Source: Candidatus Gerdarchaeota archaeon
GTDB taxonomy: Archaea; Asgardarchaeota; Heimdallarchaeia; JABLTI01
NCBI GenBank assembly: GCA_016839405.1
Contig: JAEOUJ010000289.1
Coordinates: forward strand, 1 to 8,209
Reading direction: 5' to 3'
DNA: 8,209 nt
A program made the translations under genes and the position numbers. A model generated the notes under the pieces. That model did no database searches, had not been told where the DNA came from, and saw nothing but the letters and a program-made list of their open reading frames with translations. Positions within the stretch are counted from its first letter, which is position 1. Each line of letters opens with the position of its first letter. Positions 1-6,320 of the stretch are shown piece after piece.

Positions 1-266
1 ACTATTCTACTGGTTATTTTTTCTCTAGTTTCAACATAATGAATTTTATAATTCTCATTTAATTCTTTTACAACTTTTTCCCATCTTGGAAATATAGTTA
101 AAAATCCTGGAATAAATAATATTTCAATATCTTCTAAAGGTTGTTTTATTTTCTCAAAAGAGAGTACACGAAGTTCAATACCATTTTCTACTTTAATATA
201 ATGTTCTTTTCCGCTTTGCTCAAAATCAGTTTTTTCTAAACTCATTTTTTTGGCTTTTTTTCTCAT
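1..266 (-). CDS. Alpha/beta hydrolase, N-terminal part (3' end cut by window edge)
   Basis: The minus strand is open from an ATG at 266 to the left edge, giving 88 codons without a stop; the C-terminal part lies outside. The translation begins MRKKAKKMSLEKTDF and continues to a hydrophobic beta strand and oxyanion-type turn (ILFIPGFLTIFPRWEKVV), then a second strand ending in HYVETREK. That layout (strand, HG/PG-type loop, helix with a Trp, strand) is typical of the N-terminus of alpha/beta hydrolases. The nucleophile elbow and catalytic His are not in the window, so the substrate cannot be guessed. An in-frame stop lies about 50 nt upstream of the ATG. A second ATG at 245 is a possible start, but the first one has a G-rich stretch (GGGTGTGG) just before it. 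The gene is divergent from the metal ATPase. Confidence 0.65.
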   Translation of the reverse strand, partial: MRKKAKKMSLEKTDFEQSGKEHYIKVENGIELRVLSFEKIKQPLEDIEILFIPGFLTIFPRWEKVVKELNENYKIHYVETREKITSRI

Positions 267-333
267 TTTCCACACCCAATAATCTCCAAGTAAAAATGAA
301 ATAATATGATATTAAATGTTATTTTACAATAAG

Positions 334-342
334 TATTTTAAA
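334..342 (-). promoter_or_regulatory. Possible TATA box for the hydrolase gene
   Basis: The minus strand reads TTTAAAATA here, preceded by an A-rich BRE-like stretch (AAATAAA). It lies about 70 nt upstream of the ATG at 266, which would give a leader of roughly 45 nt. The region is very AT-rich, so the call is weak. Confidence 0.25.
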
Positions 343-356
343 TTTATTTGGAATAA

Positions 357-366
357 CTAATATTAG
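357..366. promoter_or_regulatory. CTAATATTAG palindrome, candidate operator
   Basis: This is a perfect 10-bp palindrome of the form CTAA-NN-TTAG in the divergent region between the hydrolase and the metal ATPase. The same form occurs twice more in the window, at 3045-3054 and 3081-3090 upstream of the zinc-ribbon gene, and I found no copy inside a coding region. It lies 91 nt upstream of the hydrolase start, close to the 93 nt that separates the 3081 copy from the zinc-ribbon start. Function as an operator is inferred. Confidence 0.3.
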
Positions 367-491
367 AAATATTGAACATTGATTTTTGAAATTGTTTTTA
401 ATTCACAATTGAAAGCTAATTGATATATTTTTATAATTTATATAACAGCTTACTATAATTCTTAGAATCTAAATAAAATTCTATAATACAA

Positions 492-500
492 TATAAAATA
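492..500 (+). promoter_or_regulatory. Probable TATA box of the metal ATPase gene
   Basis: TATAAAATA sits about 50 nt upstream of the ATG at 546. With the usual archaeal spacing of about 25 nt, transcription would start near 520-525 and leave a leader of about 20-25 nt. That leader contains GGATGT, only a weak Shine-Dalgarno resemblance. The background is AT-rich, so the position is a best guess. Confidence 0.4.
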
Positions 501-545
501 AATCTAACCTGATAACAAAAATTAAACCGGATGTAATATTTCACT

Positions 546-2738
546 ATGCCTCTATCTGAACTTAGTTTTAAAATCATTGGTTTGGATTGTGCTAGTTGTG
601 GGAAAAATTTGGAAAATAAATTACTAGCTATAGAAGGCATAAATGATGTTAGAATTAATATTGCTTATAAAAAAATCTACTTGAAATTTACCGATGCTAT
701 AACAGAGGAAGAAATAATACAACAAATAGAAAAATCAGGATATTCCGTTTATCTTGAAATCGATTCTATGGTTAGTAGGAAATCAGAAACTATTTTTAAG
801 CTTCTTATTAAAAAAAAGGAATTTTATACTCTAATTGTTTCTATAACTTTATTCATTATTGGAATTCTTTTGGAATTTTTAAGCAATTTTTATATTTCTT
901 CCTTAATTGTGTTAATTTTCAGTTCAATTATTGGTGGTGTGTTTATATTTCGCAAAGCTTTTTATTCGCTTCGAAATTTGAATCTTGATATTAATTTTCT
1001 AATGACTTTAGCAGCTATATCTGCTATTGTTATTGATATTGTTACAGATGGAAATGAAGCTATAGAAGCAGCTAGTATAGTTATTCTATTTTCAATTGCT
1101 GAACTAATAGAGAGCTTAACTATAGAACGCTCAAAACGCTCAATAGAACAACTAATATCCTTTGCACCTATTGAAGCTACTTTGTTAACTAAAAATGGAG
1201 AATTAATAGTTCCTGCCAAAGAAGTAAATATAGGGCAAAAAATAATAGTAAAAGCTGGTGATAGGATTCCACTCGATGGTGTTATTCGAAATGGTGAAGC
1301 ATCAATTAACCAAGCAGCTATTACTGGTGAATCAATGCCAATTCTAAAATCCATTAATGATGAAGTTTATGGAGGAACATTATGTGAAAATGGAACATTA
1401 ACAATTGAGGTAACAAAAACCTATGATAAAATATTCATACGAAAAATCGTTGAACTTGTAGAAAGTTCAGATCAAAGAGCTCCAATTGAGCGATTTGTTG
1501 ATGTTTTCGCAAAATATTATACTCCCATTATGTTATTTATAGCAATTTTAACTTTAATTTTACCACCTCTCATTACAAATGGTTCATTTAGAGATTGGGG
1601 GTATATTGCTTTAGTTATAATTGTAATCTCTTGTCCATGTGCAGTTGTTTTATCTACTCCTATAACAATTGTTTCTGCAATTAATAAATCAGCAAATAAT
1701 GGTGTTCTTATTAAGGGAGGTACATTCATTGAAACTCTAAGTAAAACCAAGGTATTTGCTTTTGATAAAACAGGGACATTAACTATAGGTCATCCTGAAG
1801 TAGTAGATATTATACCGAAAATTGGTTTTTCAGAAAAGAAGTTATTAGAAATAAGTGGTTCATTAGAAAGTGATTCAAAACACCCAATAGCAAAGGCAAT
1901 TATTGAAGAGGCACATAAACAAAATATCGAATTACTTAAAGTTGACAATCTTTCAACAATTGTTGGTAAAGGCATTGAAGGAATAATCAATGGTGAAAAG
2001 TGGTTAGTTGGTAGTTATCGATTAATAACTGATTATAATCTAGAAATTGATGATTCATTAGCTTCAAATATAGCATTATTACAATCAGAACAAAAAACTG
2101 TTGTTATTGTTAGCAATAGTAAAAGTGTCTTAGGAATCATAACAGTTCGTGATCAATTAAAACCACATGCAAATGGATTTGTAACTGAGTTAAAACAATT
2201 ACATATTGAAAAAACTCTTATGCTTACAGGTGATACATCAAAAACTGCAGCTGTAATGGCTGAAGAACTTGGTATAGATGAGTATTATGCTGAACTTATG
2301 CCAGATCAAAAGATGGCATTACTTGATCAGCTAGAGAGAGAATATGGTTCAATTGCTATGTTAGGTGATGGCATTAATGATGCTCCTGCACTTGCCCATG
2401 CTTCAGTTGGTATTGCTCTTGGAGCATCAGGATCAGATATCGCTATTGAATCTGCTGATGTTGCATTAATGACTGACAGCTTTGAATCATTACATTATTT
2501 AATTAGCATCAGTAGAAAAGCTATTCGTATAATTATTCAAAACATAATAATTGCTATTTTAGTAAAAATAGCTTTGTTTGTTTTAGCTTATTTTGGATTA
2601 ATTTCTTTATGGATGGCTGTTCTTATAGGTGATATGGGTGTTTCTCTTTTTGTTATTTTTAATGCAGTTCTTAGAGTTAAAGGCAAAAAAATGACTCATC
2701 AGTATTGCAATGATGACGCATGTCCTATTGATTATTAA
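546..2738 (+). CDS. P1B-2-type heavy-metal P-type ATPase (Zn/Cd/Pb exporter)
   Basis: This is a complete 730-residue ATP-driven metal exporter of the cell membrane. Residues 1-75 form an HMA-type metal-binding domain with LDCASC (Cys15, Cys18). All catalytic hallmarks are visible: TGES 260-263 (actuator), DKTGT 407-411 (phosphorylated Asp407), SKHP with His446-Pro447 and GKG 474-476 (nucleotide binding), TGD 561-563 and GDGINDAP from 607. The transport helices carry CPC(x4)SxP (363-372), N(x7)K (Asn666, Lys674) and DxG (Asp696, Gly698). In the known subgroup scheme these define the P1B-2 class, which exports Zn2+, Cd2+ and Pb2+, not the Cu+ class. The C-terminus ends in a short tail with His718, Cys721 and Cys726 that may bind metal. 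No ArsR/MerR-like regulator or metallochaperone gene is adjacent. The ATG at 546 directly precedes the HMA fold and is the natural start. Confidence 0.93.
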   Translation: MPLSELSFKIIGLDCASCGKNLENKLLAIEGINDVRINIAYKKIYLKFTDAITEEEIIQQIEKSGYSVYLEIDSMVSRKSETIFKLLIKKKEFYTLIVSITLFIIGILLEFLSNFYISSLIVLIFSSIIGGVFIFRKAFYSLRNLNLDINFLMTLAAISAIVIDIVTDGNEAIEAASIVILFSIAELIESLTIERSKRSIEQLISFAPIEATLLTKNGELIVPAKEVNIGQKIIVKAGDRIPLDGVIRNGEASINQAAITGESMPILKSINDEVYGGTLCENGTLTIEVTKTYDKIFIRKIVELVESSDQRAPIERFVDVFAKYYTPIMLFIAILTLILPPLITNGSFRDWGYIALVIIVISCPCAVVLSTPITIVSAINKSANNGVLIKGGTFIETLSKTKVFAFDKTGTLTIGHPEVVDIIPKIGFSEKKLLEISGSLESDSKHPIAKAIIEEAHKQNIELLKVDNLSTIVGKGIEGIINGEKWLVGSYRLITDYNLEIDDSLASNIALLQSEQKTVVIVSNSKSVLGIITVRDQLKPHANGFVTELKQLHIEKTLMLTGDTSKTAAVMAEELGIDEYYAELMPDQKMALLDQLEREYGSIAMLGDGINDAPALAHASVGIALGASGSDIAIESADVALMTDSFESLHYLISISRKAIRIIIQNIIIAILVKIALFVLAYFGLISLWMAVLIGDMGVSLFVIFNAVLRVKGKKMTHQYCNDDACPIDY

Positions 2739-2761
2739 AATCTATATAAAAATAATTTATT

Positions 2762-2785
2762 CAAAAACAAAAAAAGAAAGAAAAG
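2762..2785 (-). terminator. T-rich terminator tract for the zinc-ribbon gene
   Basis: Read on the minus strand, the stretch beginning about 35 nt past the zinc-ribbon stop codon is a pyrimidine run dominated by T tracts, including seven consecutive T. Archaeal transcription commonly ends at such T-rich tracts without a hairpin. The tract lies in the 82-bp gap between two convergent genes, where a terminator is expected. Confidence 0.4.
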
Positions 2786-2820
2786 GGGATTAAATTGATA
2801 AAAACTTACCAAACTCTCTC

Positions 2821-2988
2821 CTATCTTTCTGATCTATATCTTCGTGGTTTTCTTTTACGATAACAATCACGACAATAAACTGGTCTAACTCCATCAGGTT
2901 TGAATGGCACTTCAGTCTCTATTCCGCAATCACTGCATTTTACTTTGTGCATTTCTCTTGGTGGGCGGTCATCTCTATTTTGAGACAT
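2821..2988 (-). CDS. Small zinc-ribbon protein, CxxC-x17-CxxC
   Basis: This 55-residue protein has a single zinc-ribbon module: Cys18-x2-Cys21, a 17-residue loop containing EVPFKPDGVRPVY, and Cys39-x2-Cys42. An Arg/Asp/Pro-rich N-terminus precedes it and a strongly basic tail (KRKPRRYR) follows. Small proteins of this shape are widespread in archaea and bacteria and are annotated only as zinc-ribbon or CxxC proteins; the basic tail suggests contact with nucleic acid, which is inference. An upstream in-frame ATG at 3003 would add five residues, but a perfect GGTGAT ribosome-binding site lies 7 nt before the ATG at 2988, so I place the start there. The gene is monocistronic and convergent with the metal ATPase. 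Both relate to zinc, but the convergent layout shows no shared transcript. Confidence 0.8.
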   Translation of the reverse strand: MSQNRDDRPPREMHKVKCSDCGIETEVPFKPDGVRPVYCRDCYRKRKPRRYRSER

Positions 2989-2995
2989 TCTGTTA

Positions 2996-3001
2996 ATCAC
3001 C
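2996..3001 (-). promoter_or_regulatory. Ribosome-binding site deciding the zinc-ribbon start
   Basis: GGTGAT on the minus strand is complementary to the conserved 3' end of archaeal 16S rRNA (ATCACC). Its 7-nt spacing to the ATG at 2988 is standard. The site overlaps the alternative ATG at 3003-3001, which argues against that upstream codon as the start. Confidence 0.65.
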
Positions 3002-3044
3002 ATATATTACTAATTAATAGTTTCATAGCAAAGCAAGATAATAG

Positions 3045-3090
3045 CTAAAATTAGATTGATTTTACATTGATATCTCTTCTCTAAAATTAG
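3045..3090. repeat. Two direct CTAAAATTAG repeats upstream of the zinc-ribbon gene
   Basis: Identical 10-mers lie at 3045-3054 and 3081-3090, 36 bp apart start to start, in the upstream region of the zinc-ribbon gene. Each is a CTAA-NN-TTAG dyad. A degenerate relative, CTAATAATTAG-like (CTAATTAATAG on the plus strand), lies at 3010-3020 and continues the 35-36 bp spacing. They could be tandem binding sites for a dimeric regulator. Short AT-rich repeats also arise by chance in such a background. Confidence 0.35.
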
Positions 3091-3182
3091 TTCTTCTTAT
3101 TTTGTTCTATATTAACTATTAAATTATAACTGACACAAATGATTTTTAAGTATATCTAATGAATATTCTCCTAATTTTTCTT

Positions 3183-3202
3183 GTGAATATTTATAAATTC
3201 AC
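3183..3202 (-). terminator. Small inverted repeat after the APH-like kinase gene
   Basis: GTGAAT and ATTCAC form a perfect 6-bp stem around an 8-nt loop, beginning about 20 nt past the stop of the minus-strand kinase gene. No T-tract follows directly on that strand, so it is only a possible transcript-end or stability element. Confidence 0.2.
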
Positions 3203-3222
3203 TAAACTTTACATTTTTCAGA

Positions 3223-4215
3223 TTAAAAATTCCACTTCTTTATTATTTTCATTCTTTTTTCATTAAGGGAATTCATATGCCTTTTATATAAATCAGTTAA
3301 CCATTGAGGGTAATTTTTAGGGTTTGTTTTATCATAAGCATGTAAAGTTCGAGCATATTTTAAAATGTCTAATAATGTAAAATAACACTCAAGTTGATCT
3401 TGCCAATTGTTAGGTAATGATTTTATTGTCGTATAACCTTTAATGTAATTATCTAGTATTTTTTGTCTAAAAATATCTTTTTCATCTCGTATTTCTTCAA
3501 GTGCAAAAGCAATATCAGCTATATAGTGATAATATGCTGCATCATCAAAATCTATTACATAATATTGATTTTGATTCCACAGTATATTGTCCAGTTCTAA
3601 ATCAAAATGAATAAGACCATAGTTTTCATCTATTGGAAAACTATTAATTTCATCCATTAAATTTAATAAAATGTCTTTTAATTGAAAATCACTTTCTGGT
3701 AGCCAATTCAATGTTTTTATTATATCATTTGTCCAAGTTCTACGTTTTCTCTTATTATTTGGTTCAAAAGTTTGTGAATATTTGTGAATTAATGCTGTTA
3801 ATTTTCCCCATTCATTGATTAAATCAATAGGTATATTGTTTAGTTCATAGTGAATTCCTGGACATCTTTGAAAAACAACACCAAAATAGCTTCTATTAGC
3901 AGTTTTCAATTCTTCCACTAAATTATCATTTATTGAAGGAATTATCTCTGGAACTGGGAAGGCACTGTTTTTAAGATGAAGCATAAAATCTAATTCAGCT
4001 AAAATTTGTTGTTTTGACCTTTCTGTTTCTGGTGCTATTCTTAATATCAACTCTTGCTTATTGTTTTGAAACATATAAATGAAATTCGCACTTGCTCTTC
4101 GCATTTTTACTGAATTTTTATTATGAAACCATCTTTCAGCAAAGAAATTACCAATTGTAGGTTCTCCTTTGTCATAAGCTTCAACAACTTCGCTCATTAT
4201 ATCAACATTCATCAT
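3223..4215 (-). CDS. APH/choline-kinase-fold phosphotransferase
   Basis: This 330-residue protein belongs to the aminoglycoside phosphotransferase (APH)-like branch of the protein-kinase fold, probably a soluble small-molecule or protein kinase. The catalytic loop is GLIHFDLELDNIL, with His203, catalytic Asp205 and Asn210. The metal-binding motif is VIDFDDA, with Asp222 and Asp224. The N-lobe has a strand reading LILRIAP, where Arg59 sits about where many kinases have the ATP-binding Lys, followed by Glu75 in the next helix. The C-terminal 80 residues are helical and basic. The spacing resembles bacterial-type APH proteins of unknown substrate (SrkA/YihE-like), so antibiotic resistance should not be assumed. 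The gene follows the RIO-kinase gene by 16 nt and is probably co-transcribed. The start is not firm: ATGs occur at 4215, 4212 and 4197, and only a weak AGGAAG lies upstream. Confidence 0.8.
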   Translation of the reverse strand: MMNVDIMSEVVEAYDKGEPTIGNFFAERWFHNKNSVKMRRASANFIYMFQNNKQELILRIAPETERSKQQILAELDFMLHLKNSAFPVPEIIPSINDNLVEELKTANRSYFGVVFQRCPGIHYELNNIPIDLINEWGKLTALIHKYSQTFEPNNKRKRRTWTNDIIKTLNWLPESDFQLKDILLNLMDEINSFPIDENYGLIHFDLELDNILWNQNQYYVIDFDDAAYYHYIADIAFALEEIRDEKDIFRQKILDNYIKGYTTIKSLPNNWQDQLECYFTLLDILKYARTLHAYDKTNPKNYPQWLTDLYKRHMNSLNEKRMKIIKKWNF

Positions 4216-4231
4216 TTTCTAAATACTTCCT

Positions 4232-5323
4232 TTATTTTCCTCGTATATCAAGATCTCTTAATTCTGCTTTAGGTACAATTAGTTGCTGTTGTTTTATCAT
4301 TTCTTCAATTTCATCTAATGTAAAATCAACTGTTTCTCTCGAAGCATCTTTTCCAGCTATATAATGATAGACCTCTGTAAAATCTGCTTCTAAGTGATAT
4401 TCTTTTTCAAAATATTCACAGATTGTTTGTATATCTTTTTTTAATACTTCCAAATTTCTGTGTATTCTATCTTCACTTCTATTAGCTAATAAACTCATGT
4501 CAATTGCTTGAGGAAAATCAATTATTATTGGTATATTATTTTGTACAAGTATATTATATTCTGAGAAATCACCATGAATAATTCTAGCTTTTTGATACAT
4601 TATTTTTAATTGTTCAATTATCTCATCAAGCATATCAGCTGGTTCAATCAGAAATGCATTCCTTAGCTGAGGAGCAGGCTCCCATCCTTCTCCAATAAAT
4701 TGCATTAAAATTATATTGTTGATATTCATAGCAGGTGTTGGAACATTTAAACCAGCTCGAAATGCAACTGACATCAGATAATATTCTCTGTTTGCGTATG
4801 ATGTTGCTCTTGTGAGAGGATTACCAGTTCTTCTACGTTTTTGCTTATTATGAGATGTTAATTGCAATCTGAATAATTTAACTATTAATGGTGAATTATT
4901 TAAATGTGCAATATATATTGATGCTTCTTTTCCTGAATTAACTTCAGCTACTAAATCTGAAATTACATTGAATTTCTTTAATTCATTATTAAGATGTTTG
5001 TAGGTAATTTCCTTTGTTGTCATTTGCATAAATGAAGGATCAAATGATCCAACAGTATAATATTTGTTGCCTTCTCTTGTAATTATTTCTTTTTTTGGTC
5101 GCTCCGCTACGCGAGCTATACGCGAAGCACCTTTAATTTTAGTTTGAGGATTAGTAATTTCTGCACTTTCGATATCTTCAACTCGCACAATTTCAAATGC
5201 ATCATCTTTATCAACTGGAATATCTAAATTATCAGATGTTCCAATTACTTCTTTTTGTTTTTTATTTTTATCAATTATTTTTTTTATTTCTGTTATTTTT
5301 ATACACACTCCAATTGGTGGCAA
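4232..5323 (-). CDS. RIO-family atypical serine kinase/ATPase with N-terminal extension
   Basis: RIO proteins are atypical kinases/ATPases; the archaeal and eukaryotic ones act in small-subunit ribosome maturation. In this 363-residue protein the RIO domain spans about 105-315: glycine-poor ATP loop SGKEAS 130-135, Lys149 in LIVKLF, Glu180 in ANREYYLM, hinge ILMQFIGEG followed by APQL, catalytic IIHGDFSEYNIL (Asp252, Asn257) and IIIDFPQA (Asp269). The hinge and APQL resemble RIO1, while HGDFSEYN and DFPQ resemble RIO2 and bacterial RIOB, so the subfamily is open. There is no recognisable RIO2 winged-helix domain; instead residues 1-100 are a charged extension of unknown role. The first in-frame start is TTG at 5323. 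GTG at 5308 is an alternative, and the first ATG (Met99) would remove the whole extension. A GC-rich patch encodes residues 65-76. The gene leads a two-kinase operon. Confidence 0.82.
   Translation of the reverse strand: MPPIGVCIKITEIKKIIDKNKKQKEVIGTSDNLDIPVDKDDAFEIVRVEDIESAEITNPQTKIKGASRIARVAERPKKEIITREGNKYYTVGSFDPSFMQMTTKEITYKHLNNELKKFNVISDLVAEVNSGKEASIYIAHLNNSPLIVKLFRLQLTSHNKQKRRRTGNPLTRATSYANREYYLMSVAFRAGLNVPTPAMNINNIILMQFIGEGWEPAPQLRNAFLIEPADMLDEIIEQLKIMYQKARIIHGDFSEYNILVQNNIPIIIDFPQAIDMSLLANRSEDRIHRNLEVLKKDIQTICEYFEKEYHLEADFTEVYHYIAGKDASRETVDFTLDEIEEMIKQQQLIVPKAELRDLDIRGK
5098..5132. repeat. GC-rich, CpG-rich palindromic patch inside the RIO gene
   Basis: About 23 of 35 bases are G or C, with six CpG steps, in a gene and window that are otherwise strongly AT-rich. 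It contains an inverted repeat, GCTACGCG (5106-5113) and CGCGAAGC (5121-5128), with one mismatch and a 7-nt loop. It is in frame and encodes Ala-Ser-Arg-Ile-Ala-Arg-Val-Ala-Glu-Arg-Pro using CGN arginine codons. It could be an inserted short palindromic repeat element carried in frame. Confidence 0.45.
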
Positions 5324-5444
5324 ATTAATGATTGGTTAGAAAATTCCTAAAAGAATTCAATTAGAATTTGAAATGAATAATAAATTCAAAATCATCATCA
5401 GTTTTTTTTGATTCAAGTAGAAATTATAATCAACCTAACAAAAT

Positions 5445-5536
5445 TGTTCAATCAAAAATAAGTAAAACATCCTGATAATTAGAAAGTCTATTATTCCGCA
5501 TCCATCAAGAGGTCTCGCTGATTTTTGATTAAAACA
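5445..5536. repeat. Inverted repeat enclosing a less AT-rich 61-nt interior
   Basis: AATCAAAAAT (5450-5459) is perfectly complementary to ATTTTTGATT (5521-5530). After a small internal loop, TGTT (5445-5448) pairs with AACA (5533-5536). The 61-nt interior includes a comparatively GC-rich part around 5496-5520. It might be a small structured RNA or a regulatory hairpin. I could not find a good upper stem or clear C/D or H/ACA boxes, and a single 10-bp AT-rich match is expected by chance in a window this size. Confidence 0.25.
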
Positions 5537-5680
5537 TTAACTACACATACAACATTCATTAATCTAGCCAACCTCCTGACTTATTTATGTAAACTTCATT
5601 AACTAAGTTACAAAAAAACCAATTCTTTTATTATTTAAATTATTTGTCTAAACTAGCTTTTTTCTTAAAATCATTATACT

Positions 5681-5689
5681 TTTATAAAA
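5681..5689 (+). promoter_or_regulatory. TATA box of the DNA glycosylase gene (leaderless transcript)
   Basis: TTTATAAAA is centred about 24-25 nt upstream of the ATG at 5709. At the normal archaeal TATA-to-start distance, transcription would begin at or within a few bases of the ATG, implying a leaderless mRNA. No Shine-Dalgarno sequence precedes the ATG, in agreement with that reading. Confidence 0.55.
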
Positions 5690-5708
5690 ATCATGTATAT
5701 ATCAAATT

Positions 5709-6305
5709 ATGAAAAAAGCATTTGATTTTTTAAAGAAAGATAAAATAATGAAGAAACTAATAGAATCAAATAAAGATGAAATTAACTTTTCTATTAGTGA
5801 AAATTATTTTGAAAATCTAATTGAAACAATTATTTATCAACAGCTATCGGGAAAAGCTGCTAAAACAATCTACCAAAGATTCTTAGAATTATTTGATAAT
5901 CGAAAACCAACTCCTGAAAAAATCCTAAAACTTTCTGAAGATCAGCTTGCTAGTGCTGGAATATCCAGGCAAAAACGAGGTTATCTCTACAGTCTCGCTG
6001 AGAAATTTCAAGATGGAACAGTTAATCCTGAACTTTTTCATGACCAATCAGATGAGGAAATTATTGATGAACTTGTTCAAATTAAAGGAATTGGTAGATG
6101 GTCAGCTCAAATGTTTTTAATGTTCAATCTTGCTAGAGTAGATGTTTTTGCTCCAGATGATTTAGGTTTAAGAAAAGCAATTCAAATAAATTACAATATG
6201 GAAGAATTACCTACTCCTAAAGAAGCAGAAAAGATCGCTGAAAAATGGAAACCATATAGATCTTATGCTTCTGTACTACTATGGCGTAGCAGAAGAAATG
6301 AATAA
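5709..6305 (+). CDS. AlkA-like 3-methyladenine DNA glycosylase (HhH-GPD)
   Basis: This 198-residue base-excision repair enzyme removes alkylated purines such as 3-methyladenine by cleaving the N-glycosidic bond. It shows the HhH-GPD plan: an N-terminal helical part with QQLSGKAAKTI (44-54), the helix-hairpin-helix LVQIKGIGRWSAQ (122-134), and the catalytic region DVFAPDDLGLRKA (145-157), where Asp151 matches the catalytic Asp of AlkA. It lacks the N-terminal TBP-like domain of E. coli AlkA (282 residues), so it is the short form seen in many archaea and in Mag1-like proteins. There are no clustered Cys residues, so no Fe-S cluster as in EndoIII/MutY. The ATG is fixed by the TATA spacing. The gene stands alone, divergent from the RIO operon. 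Exact damage specificity cannot be read from the sequence. Confidence 0.88.
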   Translation: MKKAFDFLKKDKIMKKLIESNKDEINFSISENYFENLIETIIYQQLSGKAAKTIYQRFLELFDNRKPTPEKILKLSEDQLASAGISRQKRGYLYSLAEKFQDGTVNPELFHDQSDEEIIDELVQIKGIGRWSAQMFLMFNLARVDVFAPDDLGLRKAIQINYNMEELPTPKEAEKIAEKWKPYRSYASVLLWRSRRNE

Positions 6306-6320
6306 AACTCAGCTAATAAA

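Larger units (their letters stand above)
5324..5708. other. 385-bp divergent intergenic region
   Basis: This stretch separates the RIO-kinase operon (minus) from the DNA glycosylase gene (plus) and must hold both promoters. I see a convincing TATA-like box only on the glycosylase side (5681-5689). The middle holds a long-armed inverted repeat (5445-5536) whose interior is less AT-rich than the surroundings. I see no open reading frame with coding character and no tRNA. Confidence 0.6.

Noticed and set aside
373..414. TTGAA/TTCA half-sites resembling ArsR/SmtB operators upstream of the metal ATPase
   Set aside because: Spacing does not match the known 12-2-12 layout, and such AT-rich words are expected by chance.
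431..640. Minus-strand 69-codon open frame across the metal ATPase start
   Set aside because: It overlaps the well-supported HMA domain and has no recognisable protein character.
962..1990. Open frames on the minus strand at 962-1354, 1517-1750 and 1790-1990
   Set aside because: All lie antisense within the intact metal ATPase gene and show no recognisable domain; they are by-products of the coding sequence.
3223..4215. Antibiotic-resistance aminoglycoside phosphotransferase
   Set aside because: Only the general APH fold is seen; the protein resembles uncharacterised APH-like kinases, and the setting is not that of a resistance gene.
5384..5402. TGATGA on the minus strand as a possible box C of a C/D guide RNA
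   Set aside because: No properly spaced D, C' or D' boxes or terminal stem could be found.
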